64,000 nt of DNA. It comes from Photobacterium gaetbulicola Gung47. Lineage in GTDB: Bacteria; Pseudomonadota; Gammaproteobacteria; Enterobacterales; Vibrionaceae. The position numbers and the translations under genes were made by a program. Positions 9,359-18,878 of this stretch are shown here, one piece after another. The stretch spans positions 372,001 through 436,000 of the forward strand of contig CP005973.1 of the NCBI GenBank assembly GCA_000940995.1, written 5' to 3'. Position 1 is the first letter of the stretch; each line of letters begins with the position of its first letter. Below the pieces are notes generated by a model. That model saw only the letters and a list, made by a program, of their open reading frames with translations. It did not search any database and was not told the DNA's origin.

Positions 9359-9795
9359 GTCATTATTCCTTTAATTCAGAATTAAGTCTCTGTATTGTGC
9401 TATTCCATGCTGGACCTGCGTGACTTCTGATGTTGACAGTGTCGCTCAAAATGACTCAGGGTGTGCATGAGCGTCATAGGTATGATGAGCCCTATTTGCG
9501 AGCACAATGTATTTGAAACCCACTAACTATAAAGTGATTGGGGATGATGAGTTAGGCCTGCTGGGATAGTCTGATTAACTTCATTTACGTTCAGTTTCCA
9601 GCTTAAAAAACCGAGTATTTGATTTCTTGCGAGGTTATTTACTAATAACTGGCTTTGATTTCTGCTGAAGTAGGGGATTGTCTGGCTGTGTTACAGGCAA
9701 GCATTTTTACATTGTGCGAGTCACTTCGGTTTGTTCTTGTTGGGTGGAGGAGGAGTGCTGGCATTTTTGGAAGCTGTGTCGTGATGGGGCGGTGT
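9359..9795. other. Long intergenic region upstream of the chitinase gene
   Basis: About 440 bases with no convincing gene. It must hold the chitinase promoter at its left end. The only open frames are short and lack ribosome sites. I found no clear operator palindrome here. Confidence 0.5.
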
Positions 9796-9830
9796 GAAAA
9801 GAGCCCACAAGGCGAGTAGCGATTGTGGGC
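9796..9830 (-). terminator. Terminator after the HAAAP transporter gene
   Basis: Stem GCCCACAA / TTGTGGGC with a 12-base loop. Read on the minus strand it is followed by TCTTTTC, and it lies about 20 bases past the transporter stop. Confidence 0.65.
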
Positions 9831-9848
9831 TTGTTGTCACGGGTTATA

Positions 9849-11174
9849 TCAGATGAAGGCCAGGATAGGCGAGATACACAGTAGGATGCCCGTTGCGATG
9901 ATCATGTATGTCGCAGCCCCCTTATACTTATGCAGTGAGGGTACTTTGTACACAAGGTATGCTGGGATCAAGCATCCAACCAAGCCGAATACGGGGCTAC
10001 AGATGGAAGTGAAAGACAGAATGGGGGCATTCAGGGCAATCGCAGACCATGCTAGCAGGATAATGAAGGTGATGACGCCTTTGTTTACCCATTCCTTGTT
10101 GATCTCTTCTTCCTTGTACTTGCGAAGCAAGAGGTTCATTGCCAAACCTTTACACGCTTCGCGGAAAGCAAGAAACACCCCGAAGAATGATGTGACAACA
10201 GCAAAGATGTTTATCACGATACCTGCCACTGTCGCCCAGCTGCCTGAATAGTAATGAGCGATAATAGCAAGTGCAGACACGTTCTTGTTCATCGCATCCA
10301 TGGCTTGCTCTTGGCTGATGGCGAAGGTAAACGAGATAGCGAAGAAGAATACAATCACGAACAGAATGCTGAAGGCGACCTTCATGGCGCGGGTGGCTTT
10401 GTAGCGCGCTACTTCAATTGATTTCTCATGAGAGCGGTATGAAATCACCATTGGGCTCAGTGACTGGATAAACAGGATTGAGGTCAGGGTAAACGGCAAT
10501 GTAATGATGGCATCTTTGAACATTGGCAGGAACTCGCCAACGGCGGGGATATTGCTGAAATCCCAACGAGCGACCAGTAGCAATCCCATCACGGCAACCA
10601 GCGATAGTACGGTGACAGCCATGAAGCCGGACAGTTTAAACAGCAGCTTCTCACCTTTGCTGCCAATGAACGACAGCACGCAGATCAAGCCCAGACCGTA
10701 GAAGACATTTTCATTCAGGTAGCCTTCTGTTATTCCGAAAGAGTGGAGGTAGGAAGAGCTGTCGTTAGTAACGGCCAGCGAATAGACCAGTACCCAAATC
10801 ACCAACATGATGAAGTAGAGTACACCGAGGGCGATGCCCCAGTTCTTTCCTAGGTAGCCGGAAATGATTGCCGGGTAATCGGTACATTCTTTTGATTCAG
10901 CCAGGGTATTGATAAAGAGTTTTTGGAACAAGTACATGGCAGGATAGCCAATGACAGAAGAGAGGAGAAATACCCAAATGCCCATGATACCGACTTGGAC
11001 GGGCAAGAATACGATACCTGCCCCGATGGCCATGCCGATACTCATGACGACCCACCCGATATCCACACTGTCGAATTTGATGGCTTGCTTCCACTCCGAT
11101 TCGGTCATACCTGCTTTTATATGCGCAGGGAGATGTTCGGCGGCACCGGTAAGGGTTTCTGTTTGCGTGTTCAT
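9849..11174 (-). CDS. HAAAP-family amino acid transporter (serine/YhaO-SdaC type)
   Basis: 441 residues from the ATG at 11174, which has GGAG upstream; the in-frame Met at 11258 adds an odd extension. About eleven hydrophobic segments. The first one, GWVVMSIGMAIGAGIVFLPV, carries the GxGxxxLP-type motif of the hydroxy/aromatic amino acid permease family. Length and sequence resemble E. coli YhaO (DlsT, a serine transporter) more than the tryptophan or tyrosine permeases. It should be an inner-membrane H+ symporter; serine is the best guess for the substrate. A terminator follows. Its upstream region is long and gene-free. Confidence 0.87.
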   Translation of the reverse strand: MNTQTETLTGAAEHLPAHIKAGMTESEWKQAIKFDSVDIGWVVMSIGMAIGAGIVFLPVQVGIMGIWVFLLSSVIGYPAMYLFQKLFINTLAESKECTDYPAIISGYLGKNWGIALGVLYFIMLVIWVLVYSLAVTNDSSSYLHSFGITEGYLNENVFYGLGLICVLSFIGSKGEKLLFKLSGFMAVTVLSLVAVMGLLLVARWDFSNIPAVGEFLPMFKDAIITLPFTLTSILFIQSLSPMVISYRSHEKSIEVARYKATRAMKVAFSILFVIVFFFAISFTFAISQEQAMDAMNKNVSALAIIAHYYSGSWATVAGIVINIFAVVTSFFGVFLAFREACKGLAMNLLLRKYKEEEINKEWVNKGVITFIILLAWSAIALNAPILSFTSICSPVFGLVGCLIPAYLVYKVPSLHKYKGAATYMIIATGILLCISPILAFI

Positions 11175-11854
11175 AGCTACTCCATGTAGGGTTATTATTA
11201 TTACTGCACGGGCTAAGTGATTGATGTAATGGAACTCAAGATTGAAGTGCAGCATCAACCATTTAATCAGCCCATGTTAGTTGAAACTTTTGTGCAGGCA
11301 TAATAGTGCTAGCTTGTGGAGAAAAACATTCTCACTTTTTGCCAAAATTAAGAAAAACGAGCATCTTTTTTTCTTAATTTGAAGAATGCAGAAATGAATT
11401 TTCGGGCTTTGACTTTTGTCATGCAAAGTGTCAATAAAGCTAGGCACACTTCAAAAAAAGAATAAAAAAGTCAGTGATTTCATTGGAATTGCTTTTCCAT
11501 AAAACGTGCCTGAGTTCACGTTCTTCAACATTCTTTATCAGGCTGTCAATAAGGCCACCAGGGATTGTCCTCGATTACTATGAAGCGGGAGGCTATCGAT
11601 GGCCTCTTTGAGGCGAATAGTAGCTTGCTGCTCCGGCTGCTTGAGTCAGTTTTACAGTGAATGGATTCTCGTTGGGTATTGACGTAGTTTTTGCTTGGTG
11701 TGGGAACTTTCCCAAACGTTAACGCCGAATGTGATCTACACGAGTTTTTGGCAACGAAAACCTGCGTAACAAGAGCAATAGCCAAAGCGCTAGGGAATAA
11801 TATCGGCTTCTATTTTAGCCGGCATTGCCGGATTGATGAGGTGCAGATCCAATC
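11175..11854. other. 680-base region without a convincing gene
   Basis: The left part is AT-rich and must hold the transporter promoter. Between about 11545 and 11850 the plus strand shows short peptide-like stretches interrupted by stops (for example MKREAIDGLFEANSSLLLRL, then a stop after VLQ), which could be a decayed gene. I cannot match them to a family. The right end carries the promoter and ribosome site of maa. Confidence 0.4.
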
Positions 11855-12442
11855 ATGGCGTTAACAGAAAAACAGAAGATGATCTCTGGTGAGATGTACC
11901 AAGCGTGGGATGAAGAGCTTGTCGCAGACCGCCAAAAAGCAAAGAAGCTTTGCTTCGCGCTGAACCAAACATGCCCTACAGATAAAGACGCTCGCCAGGC
12001 GTTAATTAATGAGCTGTTGGGCAAGGAGACCGATGCATGGATAGAGTCGCCGTTTAACTGTGACTATGGCTACAACCTCAAAGTGGGGAAGGGCTTTTAT
12101 GCCAACCATGGGTGTACCATTTTGGACTGCGCGCCGATTAACATTGGTGACAACTGCTTGTTGGCGCCTGGGGTGGTGATTGCGACGGCTGGTCACCCGC
12201 TTGACCCGGTCGAGCGAGCTTCTGGCGAGGAGTTTGCCAAGGCGATCACTATCGGTAGTGATGTATGGATTGGGGCCAATGTGACCGTTTGTCCGGGCGT
12301 TACCATTGGCGATAACGTGGTTGTCGGTGCCGGGAGTGTGGTAACGAAAGATCTGCCTGCGAATACCGTATGTGTCGGCTCACCGGCAAAGCCGATTCGT
12401 ACCCTAGCTATCAACGACAAAAAAGCAGAGCTGATTGAGTGA
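11855..12442 (+). CDS. maa: Maltose/galactoside O-acetyltransferase (LbH hexapeptide family)
   Basis: 195 residues. The N-terminal mac domain (KQKMISGEMYQAWDEEL) is followed by the left-handed beta-helix with hexapeptide repeats (INIGDNCLLAPGVVI, ITIGSDVWIGANV, VTIGDNVVVGAGSVV) and the catalytic His in ATAGHPLDP. It matches E. coli Maa along its length, with a slightly longer C-terminus. Known reaction: acetyl-CoA-dependent acetylation of maltose, glucose and other sugars, in the cytosol as a trimer. It stands alone here, 35 kb away from the maltodextrin genes. Confidence 0.9.
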   Translation: MALTEKQKMISGEMYQAWDEELVADRQKAKKLCFALNQTCPTDKDARQALINELLGKETDAWIESPFNCDYGYNLKVGKGFYANHGCTILDCAPINIGDNCLLAPGVVIATAGHPLDPVERASGEEFAKAITIGSDVWIGANVTVCPGVTIGDNVVVGAGSVVTKDLPANTVCVGSPAKPIRTLAINDKKAELIE

Positions 12443-12486
12443 TGAAGGCGTGAGTGCGTTCCGCTGTCCGGTGTTGAACACCATGA

Positions 12487-12600
12487 TTAGTACATGAGTT
12501 CAATGAGCGGACAGTGGAGCCATTCTGAGATACCAACAGCCAGTGTTGGAAACGTAATCAGCATGCCTGCTATGGACCACACCAGTTTCCGAGTGTTCAT
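12487..12600 (-). CDS. Putative 37-residue membrane protein
   Basis: A short open frame beginning MNTRKLVWSIAGMLITF, with GGGA about 11 bases before the ATG. A basic N-terminus leads into one hydrophobic segment (about residues 7-24), then SEWLHCPLIELMY and a stop. The layout is that of a small single-span inner-membrane protein. It lies between maa (convergent) and the retropepsin-like gene. I do not recognise it, and conservation cannot be tested here. Confidence 0.4.
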   Translation of the reverse strand: MNTRKLVWSIAGMLITFPTLAVGISEWLHCPLIELMY

Positions 12601-12809
12601 ACTCATTCCCTAAGATAGTATTCATTAACTAATTAATTGTAATTAATCGACGCAAAAAGTCCTGCACTTTGACAATGATTTACTTTCGGAATCTCTTGCC
12701 CTATGACCAAATCCAGACAGATAAGTATGGGAGTAGCTTAGGGAGAAAAGGCAAACAGAAAAACAAAGGAGCTTTGCAGCTCCTTTGTGTATGCAAGGTT
12801 AACGTCCCC

Positions 12810-14678
12810 TTAGTCTGGCTTGGTCAGGATAAATTGCTCATCACTGCTGACCACGATATTGTGCTTGAGGAAGTTCTTGCCCAAAATCATGCTGTACTCG
12901 AACCGGCTTCGGTCGCGCAGGTTAACCTTGATTTCTTTTTCCATTCCATCCAAATTCACCGTCATATTCACAACATAACGCGTGCTTGGTTTTTCTCCGG
13001 CACGGGCTTTAATCCGCATGGTTTTCACGACTTCACGCGTATAGGTCTTCTGGTCACCTTGGTGGTTACTGTAGGTGAAGGTGACCATCTCCTTGCCATT
13101 TTCTTCGAAGGTTTTGATGTCGGTGGCATGCATGGAGCTAACATCTGCGCCAGTATCCAGTTTGACCGGGAACTGCATATTGTCCATCTTCAGTTGCTCG
13201 ATATAACCGGCCTGGCTAGGCGCATGCTTGTCGAGAAGCTGGGTGGTGCGGGTATTGACTAACAAAGCGCCTGGGATCAAATCCGGGCTGATCTCTAGCT
13301 TACTGTACGTGCTATCGTCTTGCTCTTGAGTTTCCAGGGCAATGTCACGCAGCAGCAGTGAGGATGGCAGTGAAATTTCAGTCCCGACTATCGGCCGGAC
13401 TTGATCACCTACCCGTACTTTTCTCTTAAGCGGCTTGTCCAGTTGGTGAGTTTTGCCATTGGTGTCCTTGATGGTGTACTGGATCATCCGACCATACTCG
13501 GAGCGACTTTCGTCAATCTGCGAGACTTTCAGCAGTGGCGTCTTGATAAGGTCTGAAGGACCGGCGTTGATACTCACCCCGTCGATGTTGATGGTTTCCT
13601 CTCCGCTGATCATCAATATTGAATCATCTTTGGCGACCGATGAGATAGGAGCCAGGTCCGACTTACCGAGATAGCTAGCCCCTAAATTGACCACGAAATA
13701 CTGATTAAGCGCCTCAGTCCCCAAGCGTAACTGGCTCTGGTTCTTCGAGCGATCTTTCAGATAGACCTGAATATATTGCTCTACGTTCCCCACTTTGACC
13801 GGCAAATAGACCATTGGTCTTTGTACATTGCTAAAGCGAAGCATGCGGCTAAGCGGCAGGGTCATCGCCTGGCGGGATTTATCTCGACCTTCAAGAGTGA
13901 AGCTTACAGCCTTTTTCTTTTCATCAACCTTAATATCCAGGGCGTGTAAAATACTGTACCGGTTTTCGAAGGTGGTGCTGACATCCAGCGGTACGTTGCC
14001 TATGGTTGCTCTTTCCTTACGGCCGATAATGTGGGCGTCAGGTTGCGCTTGAAGATAATTGAATCCGGCATCGACCCAAGCGGTATCACGCAGGAACGTC
14101 TTGCCGATCAGGATAGGGTAGGAAAACTTGTCACGGTTTGTCAGGTTGACTTCGGTGCGGACTGTTTGCCCCGCGATGGTCAGGTCGAGCTCAACCACCG
14201 GACGGGCCAAATGACCATCGCCTCGGCTTTTTATCATAGCTAAGCGGAATAGCGGTTTTTCAAGCCGGATCAACTCCCCGCTATAAGGGTGCCGGATGTC
14301 AAAGCTAACCATGATGTTGGTTTTATCTTCCCTATCGCGTAGCAGGGTAGTGCCGAGCGCATCGTACTCAACGGCAATAGCATCGAGCAGCTCGTCGCCT
14401 TTTAATCCTTTGAAAATCGGTTCATTGGTGGTAATGACAATGTTCTCGGCATGGATAGAGGTTGAATCCGCACCGGTATCGATCTTGGCCGGAATACCAA
14501 TGTCGTTGAGTGAAGCAATAGCAGGAAAATACACAAGCTCGGTGCGGCCTAAAACCACTTTATTGTCAATTTTGGAACGGCTCTCGACAATGTTTTCATA
14601 CTGGGTGTTTTGCGCTACGGCGGGGGAGGCGGTAAAGGCTGCCAAGCACAGTGTGGTCAACAGTCGTAGGGAAGTCAT
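12810..14678 (-). CDS. Secreted protein of four tandem retropepsin-like (RimB/PF05618-type) repeats
   Basis: 622 residues with a signal peptide (residues 1-22, ending AVA-Q), so periplasmic or exported. Two repeats keep the aspartic-protease triad DTGA: KIDTGADSTSIHA (Asp67) and KLDTGADVSSMHA (Asp508). Each ends in a matching block, YPILIGKTFLRD and YSMILGKNFLKH. Between them are two degenerate copies ending SQLRLGTEALNQ and SKLEISPDLIPG, with DVST and NAGP in place of DTGA. The family (putative ATP-dependent zinc protease, retropepsin fold) is usually a single ~150-residue domain. The name zinc protease is historical; the sequence suggests aspartic-type active sites. Target and role are unknown. 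Confidence 0.82.
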   Translation of the reverse strand: MTSLRLLTTLCLAAFTASPAVAQNTQYENIVESRSKIDNKVVLGRTELVYFPAIASLNDIGIPAKIDTGADSTSIHAENIVITTNEPIFKGLKGDELLDAIAVEYDALGTTLLRDREDKTNIMVSFDIRHPYSGELIRLEKPLFRLAMIKSRGDGHLARPVVELDLTIAGQTVRTEVNLTNRDKFSYPILIGKTFLRDTAWVDAGFNYLQAQPDAHIIGRKERATIGNVPLDVSTTFENRYSILHALDIKVDEKKKAVSFTLEGRDKSRQAMTLPLSRMLRFSNVQRPMVYLPVKVGNVEQYIQVYLKDRSKNQSQLRLGTEALNQYFVVNLGASYLGKSDLAPISSVAKDDSILMISGEETINIDGVSINAGPSDLIKTPLLKVSQIDESRSEYGRMIQYTIKDTNGKTHQLDKPLKRKVRVGDQVRPIVGTEISLPSSLLLRDIALETQEQDDSTYSKLEISPDLIPGALLVNTRTTQLLDKHAPSQAGYIEQLKMDNMQFPVKLDTGADVSSMHATDIKTFEENGKEMVTFTYSNHQGDQKTYTREVVKTMRIKARAGEKPSTRYVVNMTVNLDGMEKEIKVNLRDRSRFEYSMILGKNFLKHNIVVSSDEQFILTKPD

Positions 14679-14895
14679 AGGTTTCCTGTATTTAATTAGC
14701 GAAGGGGAGTTACTAACTGCAAGTGTACTGTTTAACAGTGATCACTAAGGGGGTTATTGACACTAATTCAGCTAAGATTCAGAAATCCTGACAGGAAATT
14801 TGCAAAATACAGGTGGAAAAAAGTTTTTAAATCAGTTTGATGCACAGCTGTCCCTGTGTGACCAAGTGCCGCACAGGGACTCACTATCACCCGAG

Positions 14896-16185
14896 TTACG
14901 GCAAATTCGCCACGCTATCTGCTAATTGGATCAGCCTGTCGAGAATGCGCTCACCGTCGGCACGCAGGCCGTTATGCTCATACTCGTTGGTGATCCACGC
15001 TTTGCTGTTAGGGATCTCTTTAAGCGTTTCCAGCGAGTACTGCATCTCGACATACATATCCTCGGCATAGACCGCGCAGGCGACCGGTACAGTGTTGTTT
15101 GCCAGTGCTTTCACATCATATAAATCATTCCAGTCAGTCCGTTCGGCAAGCAAGTTGGCAGCATCCTGCAGTGGCTGCAGGCATTTGAATTGCTCAAACA
15201 TCCACGGATAGACCATCTCTCCGGTAAAGTAGAAGGTCTCGCCTTTGTGGTAATTAAATTGTGGGAAGCTATCGCGTACCCTGTGTGCCGACCAATTAGA
15301 AGCTGTGTGCTGGCAGTAAATGGATTCATGCAAAATCGCATAGATAGGGTTGGTTTGGTAGCTTTGCTCGGCCAGCATAGCGTTGAGGAAGCCATAGCTG
15401 AGGGTTTCCTTGCCGTTAGCCTCGACAAAGGCTTCTTCGAGTAGGTAGTACATAGGCACATTGGCACTACTGCGGCCAAGGTTGATCCCTATCATCTGGA
15501 ACTGCTCGACAGTAAAGCGCTGACCGTTAGGCAAGCGAACGTCGTTATCCAGCAGGTGATCGGCAATCTTTTGGCATTGTGCCTGAGCAGACGGGAACTG
15601 GACAAAGAAGGCAACGTTCTTGTCTTGTACCCGTTGATAGGTCGCCTGGTAAACCTCATCGGCGTGGCGGATCAGCGAAGGGACACCGCCGGTAATATAG
15701 GCGCGGCTTAAACTCTGCGGGAAGAAAGAGAGGTATGTCAGCGAGCAAAAGCCACCGAAGCTTTGGCCTAGCGTTGCCCATTGCTTTACTCCAAGTTTTA
15801 CCCTGATGGTTTCTGCATCACGGACAATATTGTCAGCGCGGAAAAGACTCAGGTAGTCAGCTTGCTCGGAAGCTGACAGGTGTGCCAGTGTTTGATGGCT
15901 GATCACTGTGCTGTTGCCGGTACCGCGTTGGTCCAGCAGTAGAACGCGATACTGTTTTAGCGCCCGCTTGAGCCAACCAGAGCGGCAGTCTGGGCGAGGT
16001 GAAGCAAATCCTGGCCCCCCCTGGAAATAAACTAACCATGGAAGAGCATCGTCTTGACGGCCAAGGTCGACAACTTCACGGGCAAAGACCGAGATCGTCT
16101 GAGCATTCGGTTGGCTGTAATCAAGCGGGACTTCGAAGGTATGCTGACGGTAGAGAACATCACCATCAATGAAAGAGGTTTGCAC
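14896..16185 (-). CDS. Prolyl aminopeptidase-like alpha/beta hydrolase (peptidase S33)
   Basis: 429 residues, close to the long Aeromonas-type proline iminopeptidase. Visible elements are the oxyanion segment YFQGGPGFASPRP (usual HGGPG), the loop LLLDQRGTGNST, the nucleophile elbow GQSFGG and a late His in EYEHNGLRADG. A helical cap with inserts lies between the elbow and the C-terminal part. It should release N-terminal proline or similar residues from peptides in the cytosol; no signal peptide is seen. The gene stands alone with its own ribosome site (GGAGC). Confidence 0.88.
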   Translation of the reverse strand: MQTSFIDGDVLYRQHTFEVPLDYSQPNAQTISVFAREVVDLGRQDDALPWLVYFQGGPGFASPRPDCRSGWLKRALKQYRVLLLDQRGTGNSTVISHQTLAHLSASEQADYLSLFRADNIVRDAETIRVKLGVKQWATLGQSFGGFCSLTYLSFFPQSLSRAYITGGVPSLIRHADEVYQATYQRVQDKNVAFFVQFPSAQAQCQKIADHLLDNDVRLPNGQRFTVEQFQMIGINLGRSSANVPMYYLLEEAFVEANGKETLSYGFLNAMLAEQSYQTNPIYAILHESIYCQHTASNWSAHRVRDSFPQFNYHKGETFYFTGEMVYPWMFEQFKCLQPLQDAANLLAERTDWNDLYDVKALANNTVPVACAVYAEDMYVEMQYSLETLKEIPNSKAWITNEYEHNGLRADGERILDRLIQLADSVANLP

Positions 16186-16283
16186 AGGTAGCTCCTTTAC
16201 TGGCGAAAACAGACTGATAAAGCAAAAGCTTATCCTAACACCAATCCTAATACCTTTTCATCTTGCCAGACTCTCAGGCGGAG

Positions 16284-17813
16284 CTAGGGAGCGTTGACCG
16301 GACGGACAATCTGTTCAAATAATCGAGGCTGGTCGAAATGGCGAATGCCGATAAAGGCAATGGCATGGTGGCCCAGCTGGCGTGTCGCCCCCGCAGATGG
16401 AATGCCGAATGGCCAGAGATAGGTACTCTCTAGGCGCTCGCTGCTAGGCAGTAATCCCCGATGATCGAAGAGGCTAATCGTATTCTGCTTGTTGGTGGGC
16501 AGTTGGCGTAATTGATCATAGTCGATAGGCGTGAGAGCTTGGGTTTGAGCTCCCGTGGCTGGGTCTTGCTCATGCCAATCCAGCTGCTTGATCATATGCT
16601 CGCCATGTGACAGGGTCACCGACCATGACGGTGGCATTGCGTCATATGAAGCAACGATGCGCTCAAACAGCAAAGGTGTTTCGATATCGGGGGGGGCATT
16701 GGCAAAAGTGAAATTTTCGCTCAGGTTGAAAACCATGTGGTAGCAACCGCAGTGGTGGATTGAATCTAACAGCAGGGGCCGGCCACGGTGATCGAGAGTG
16801 AGCCTTAGCAATACCCCGTCAAATTGTCCGGCGTAGGGATCAAGCAATGAGGTCGGTGTGCGGCTGGTAAACCAAAGGCTGTAGTTTAGCTGGAGGTATG
16901 TCTTGCCATACAGCCGGGTATAGCTGTGGTGCAGGTAGATGGCCGGCTGTGAGGTATCGACTGCTGGCTTTTGCTCCAGTGGCAAATAGCGTACGGTTCC
17001 CGGGATATTATCCTCGGGCCGAAAGGCTCTGTCCGAGCTTTTCTCCACGGCAATCAAGGGGGCGTAGTACACATGCAGCTGTGAAATCTGGCTGTCGCTC
17101 AGCATGGGCCAGTCCAACGTGGAATCAGAAAGGGCACGGCTGAACCATGCTTCTATTTGTGTTTGGTTTATGGTGGTGTTTGCCCTCGGAGTTTGGGTAT
17201 TTGTCGTGCGGGCTAGCAGGTTTGTTTCGGTCGGCCTCTGCGCTAACCGGTATTGAACGGCGAGCTTGCTCTGTTCTGGCGCGTGGAATCCGAGCAAGAT
17301 CCTCTTCTTCTCTTTGTCGATGGCTGACTGGGCGAGCTGGCTACTGATCGGGTAGAGACCAAACACGCGGAGCCATGGCTCGTAGCTATCAGCGATGGTG
17401 ATCTCTTGCTGGACAATTGTCGACCAGACTTGGTCATTGTGTTTTGCTTCTTCGGTGAGCTTGCTTGCGCAGTGATCCAGTACGGGGAGCTCGAAGTGGT
17501 TAACAACCAGGTTGTTGAACTCGGCCTGGCGCTGGCGGGCGGCAAGTTGTGCCGTATAGTCGAGCCACTGGCTGCGGTCTTTAACGGTGACGAGTCCCGC
17601 TAGTTGCGATTGGCTAAAGCGGTCAAAGGCGAGGTAGGGAAATGCCTGATGGCTAACAACTTGTACGTCGGAGACTTGTTGCCGCCTCACCTCTTTTTTG
17701 AATGTGGATAAGTGGCTGAGGCAATTTTGCAGACTATGAGAATAAATGGCAGGGTCGGTTGTCGCGCACGCGCCCATGACGACCGCCAATGTGACAACAA
17801 TGAGTATGCGCAT
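16284..17813 (-). CDS. Unknown lipoprotein, 509 residues
   Basis: The ATG at 17813 with AGGTGG just upstream is a better start than the GTG at 17819. The N-terminus MRILIVVTLAVVMGAC is a lipoprotein signal with the lipobox Cys at residue 16. The body shows no motif I recognise. It has charged and Gln-rich helical stretches in the first half, and in the second half a conserved-looking segment, HHSYTRLYGKTYLQLNYSLW, followed by DSIHHCGCYHMVF, with clustered His and Cys that could bind a metal. Downstream of it runs the aminopeptidase-like gene after about 100 bases. Function unknown. Confidence 0.75.
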   Translation of the reverse strand: MRILIVVTLAVVMGACATTDPAIYSHSLQNCLSHLSTFKKEVRRQQVSDVQVVSHQAFPYLAFDRFSQSQLAGLVTVKDRSQWLDYTAQLAARQRQAEFNNLVVNHFELPVLDHCASKLTEEAKHNDQVWSTIVQQEITIADSYEPWLRVFGLYPISSQLAQSAIDKEKKRILLGFHAPEQSKLAVQYRLAQRPTETNLLARTTNTQTPRANTTINQTQIEAWFSRALSDSTLDWPMLSDSQISQLHVYYAPLIAVEKSSDRAFRPEDNIPGTVRYLPLEQKPAVDTSQPAIYLHHSYTRLYGKTYLQLNYSLWFTSRTPTSLLDPYAGQFDGVLLRLTLDHRGRPLLLDSIHHCGCYHMVFNLSENFTFANAPPDIETPLLFERIVASYDAMPPSWSVTLSHGEHMIKQLDWHEQDPATGAQTQALTPIDYDQLRQLPTNKQNTISLFDHRGLLPSSERLESTYLWPFGIPSAGATRQLGHHAIAFIGIRHFDQPRLFEQIVRPVNAP

Positions 17814-17889
17814 AGCCACCTAAATTCGACTTAGTCTGGTTTTGTTAAAGTCTTAAATTATAGATGCTTCATTGAATTGGTGGTGGGTT

Positions 17890-17916
17890 AAAGCGGGAGC
17901 GCTTCGCTCCTGCTTT
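17890..17916. terminator. Hairpin between the M14 peptidase gene and the lipoprotein gene
   Basis: A 12-bp stem with one G-T pair (AAAGCGGGAGCG / CGCTCCTGCTTT) and a 3-base loop. It lacks a good T run outside the stem, so it may be a weak terminator or a processing site. Confidence 0.4.
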
Positions 17917-17954
17917 ATATGTGCTCGGCGTCGGTCGCTAACGCGGAGCGACAA

Positions 17955-18878
17955 TTAGCCCAACTGTTCGATAACGTAGTCAAGCGCTCCTGTGATGGCG
18001 GCGACTTGGGCGTCATTACACTGCGCTGGTGTTGCACGGTCACTGTCTGGGTAGACTTCCGTTGTGGTGCCATAGGTACAGTCAGTCATACCGTTACATA
18101 GGCTCAGAGCCTTGAGCGGGTAGTTGATCACGCCTTCTTGCTGGACTGGGCTGCCAATGATGTTGCCATCGGCGTCCGGTGGCGCGATATGGGTCACCTT
18201 GCGCACCGAATCAATGATCGCCTTCTGGAAGGCCGGCTGCGGGTTTTCCGTATCGCCTACGGTGTAGAAACCATCGGGTACCCCGTCCTCAATATACAGG
18301 TTGCCGTCGCGCGCTTCGCGGGCAGGGCGGAACTCCAACTCATCGGTATCTGTGGTTTCATGCAGGTCAATGTGCACCAATACTTCACCGTCAAGGCTCG
18401 CAACCATTTTCATCAGGTTGGCTGCTTCTTCGGAAGGGCTGTCAGCGAAGAAGGAGCGGTTTGGATCGACTGTGTTCGGGTTCCAGCGGTTGATCACTTC
18501 ATAGCCCCATGGACTCACGCAAGGGGCAATCACAATATTGAAGCGGTCACTGTATTGCGCAGCTTTGGTTGCAGCGAACTGCAGCGCACCGTGTACCCCA
18601 CTGGTTTCGTAACCATGCACGCCACCGGTTACCAGCACAACTGGTTTGCTGCTATCCCAGTTGCGGGTTTTGATGGCTAAGAGCGGGTATTTATCGACGT
18701 CGTAGCTTAGTGCGCCGTACTGGAAGAGGTCGAAGTCTGTTTCAAGCGCCTGGATTTTAGAGACGACTTCTTGCTGGTACGAGCGCTTGATGGTTGTTTG
18801 TGCCAGCCATTGTGCTTTTTCTTCATCGCCCCATGGCTTGCCCGGAGTCCCGATCGGATAGTTGTGTTCGCGTTTCAT
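17955..18878 (-). CDS. M14-family zinc carboxypeptidase-like protein
   Basis: 307 residues from the ATG at 18878. Zinc ligands are visible as the HxxE pair in GGVHGYET and a later His in VHIDLHETTDTDE; the catalytic Glu is probably in TEVYP. This fits the succinylglutamate-desuccinylase/aspartoacylase-like branch of M14. There is no signal peptide, so it is likely cytosolic. The substrate could be a peptide or an acylated amino acid; the sequence does not decide. The gene is divergent from gabD. Confidence 0.83.
   Translation of the reverse strand: MKREHNYPIGTPGKPWGDEEKAQWLAQTTIKRSYQQEVVSKIQALETDFDLFQYGALSYDVDKYPLLAIKTRNWDSSKPVVLVTGGVHGYETSGVHGALQFAATKAAQYSDRFNIVIAPCVSPWGYEVINRWNPNTVDPNRSFFADSPSEEAANLMKMVASLDGEVLVHIDLHETTDTDELEFRPAREARDGNLYIEDGVPDGFYTVGDTENPQPAFQKAIIDSVRKVTHIAPPDADGNIIGSPVQQEGVINYPLKALSLCNGMTDCTYGTTTEVYPDSDRATPAQCNDAQVAAITGALDYVIEQLG

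Noticed and set aside
11546..11785. 79-codon minus-strand frame in the gap before maa
   Set aside because: No ribosome site, basic and Ser-rich random-looking product, no support from neighbours.
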